Assembly: GCF_000241325.1 (NCBI RefSeq)
Contig: NZ_BAEI01000011.1
Coordinates: 1 to 64,000, forward strand
From: Gordonia polyisoprenivorans NBRC 16320 = JCM 10675
GTDB taxonomy: Bacteria > Actinomycetota > Actinomycetes > Mycobacteriales > Mycobacteriaceae
Direction of reading: 5' to 3'
DNA: 64,000 nucleotides
Below the pieces are notes generated by a model. It worked only from the letters and a program-made list of their open reading frames with translations. It did not search any database and was not told the origin of the DNA. The position numbers were made by a program, and so were the translations under genes. Shown piece after piece: positions 63,564 through 64,000 of the stretch; position 1 is the first letter of the stretch, and each line of letters begins with the position of its first letter.

Positions 63564-64000
63564 ATGGCGAAGACGAGCGACTCCATCGACCTCGAGCTGT
63601 CACCTGCCGACACCTGGACCGCGGCGTCGGATCTGTCGCGTTTCGACGAGTGGTTGGTGCTGCATGGTGGATGGCGTAGTCCGGTGCCGCAGCCGCACGA
63701 ATTGCGCAAGGGACTCAAGGTGACCTCGATCGTCAAGGTCAAGGGCAATCCCGTGCGCATCGACTGGGTCGTCGACAAGTATGTCGAGGGCAGTGAGGTG
63801 CGGCTGAAGGGTTCGGGTAAGGGCGGGATCAAGGTCAAGCTCGACCTGTCGGTGGAGCCCCGTTCCTCGGGATCGACGATCACGTTCCTCGTCGACCTCG
63901 GTGGTCTCCCGTTGATGGGGCCGATCGGGATGGCGACGGCCAAGGTGGTCCACGGGGATCTGCACACTTCGCTGACGACCTTCCAGCAGAAGTTCGGCTG
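63564..64000 (+). CDS. SRPBCC protein, Rv0910-toxin-like (cut at window edge, probably only the stop missing)
   Basis: 145 residues are visible from ATG 63564 and the sequence ends at TG of a likely TGA. MAKTSDSIDLELSPADTWTAASDLSRFDEWL and GKGGIKVKLDLSVEP... LGGLPLMGPIGM follow M. tuberculosis Rv0910 closely. Rv0910 is reported as a toxin of the START/SRPBCC fold, neutralised by Rv0909. The antitoxin-like gene is 671 bases upstream, beyond the mpg gene. A lipid-binding function is equally possible. Confidence 0.8.
   Translation, partial: MAKTSDSIDLELSPADTWTAASDLSRFDEWLVLHGGWRSPVPQPHELRKGLKVTSIVKVKGNPVRIDWVVDKYVEGSEVRLKGSGKGGIKVKLDLSVEPRSSGSTITFLVDLGGLPLMGPIGMATAKVVHGDLHTSLTTFQQKFG

Overview
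The window is about 64 kb of high-GC DNA with dense, mostly intact genes and many GTG starts. Gene content points to a mycolic-acid actinobacterium (Mycobacteriales), most likely Gordonia or a close relative. From memory of the Mycobacterium tuberculosis H37Rv map, a backbone of genes follows Rv0879c to Rv0910 in order: DUF2530 protein, MarR, SpoU methyltransferase, small membrane protein, SepH, SerC, CitA, GltA2, EchA6, a metallo-beta-lactamase-fold hydrolase, CtpE, and the Rv0909/Rv0910-type pair. Blocks absent from that backbone are inserted between these genes. DUF222/HNH (13E12-type) genes with their repeats are also typical of this group. No rRNA, tRNA, CRISPR array, insertion sequence or prophage was recognised.

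Layout. 0-7.3 kb: start of a probable DUF222 gene, a PAP2 phosphatase, a membrane-anchored beta-propeller protein, a TetR/flavin-monooxygenase divergent pair with twin operators, an SRPBCC protein and an APH-like phosphotransferase. 7.3-13.8 kb: a catabolic operon encoding a BadI-like ring hydrolase, BadH-like dehydrogenase, acyl-CoA ligase, glutaryl-CoA dehydrogenase type enzyme and acyl-CoA dehydrogenase, followed by a TetR gene. Together these suggest cyclohexanecarboxylate degradation through pimeloyl-CoA to glutaryl-CoA. A shared palindrome precedes both the operon and the tetR gene. 13.9-15.5 kb: a hydrolase/TetR divergent pair. 15.5-24.8 kb: DUF2530, NCS2 purine permease, MarR, Eis-like acetyltransferase, RNA methyltransferase, SepH, methyltransferase and SerC. 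24.9-28.1 kb: a TetR-ABC exporter operon resembling Rv1219c-Rv1217c. 28.1-29.3 kb: a small anchored protein, then the remains of a LuxR-type ATPase gene joined to a lipoprotein gene fragment. 29.4-34.5 kb: citrate synthase CitA, PdxH, PadR, an MFS exporter and a 2-oxoglutarate oxygenase.

34.5-36.7 kb is a DUF222/HNH gene inside arrays of dispersed repeats. 36.7-41 kb holds an MpaB-family protein, a secreted protein, PxpC/PxpB and a PfkB kinase. 41-44.2 kb carries GltA2, an FKBP isomerase and a photolyase with no ordinary start codon. 44.2-46.8 kb is a two-domain Lrp/AsnC regulator divergent from a DHA2 drug exporter. 46.8-49.8 kb is a self-contained XRE-membrane protein-ABC operon with a palindromic operator. 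50-55.5 kb has a secreted protein, a flavin monooxygenase, EchA6, an NCS1 permease and an XdhC-like protein. 55.5-58.7 kb is a tightly overlapping operon of TetR, D-threonine aldolase-like and sugar-lactone oxidase genes. 58.9-64 kb holds the metallo-hydrolase, CtpE, a small antitoxin-like protein, a 3-methyladenine glycosylase on the other strand, and the SRPBCC partner at the window edge.

All family calls are from reading the translated sequence and remembered family motifs; no database search was run.
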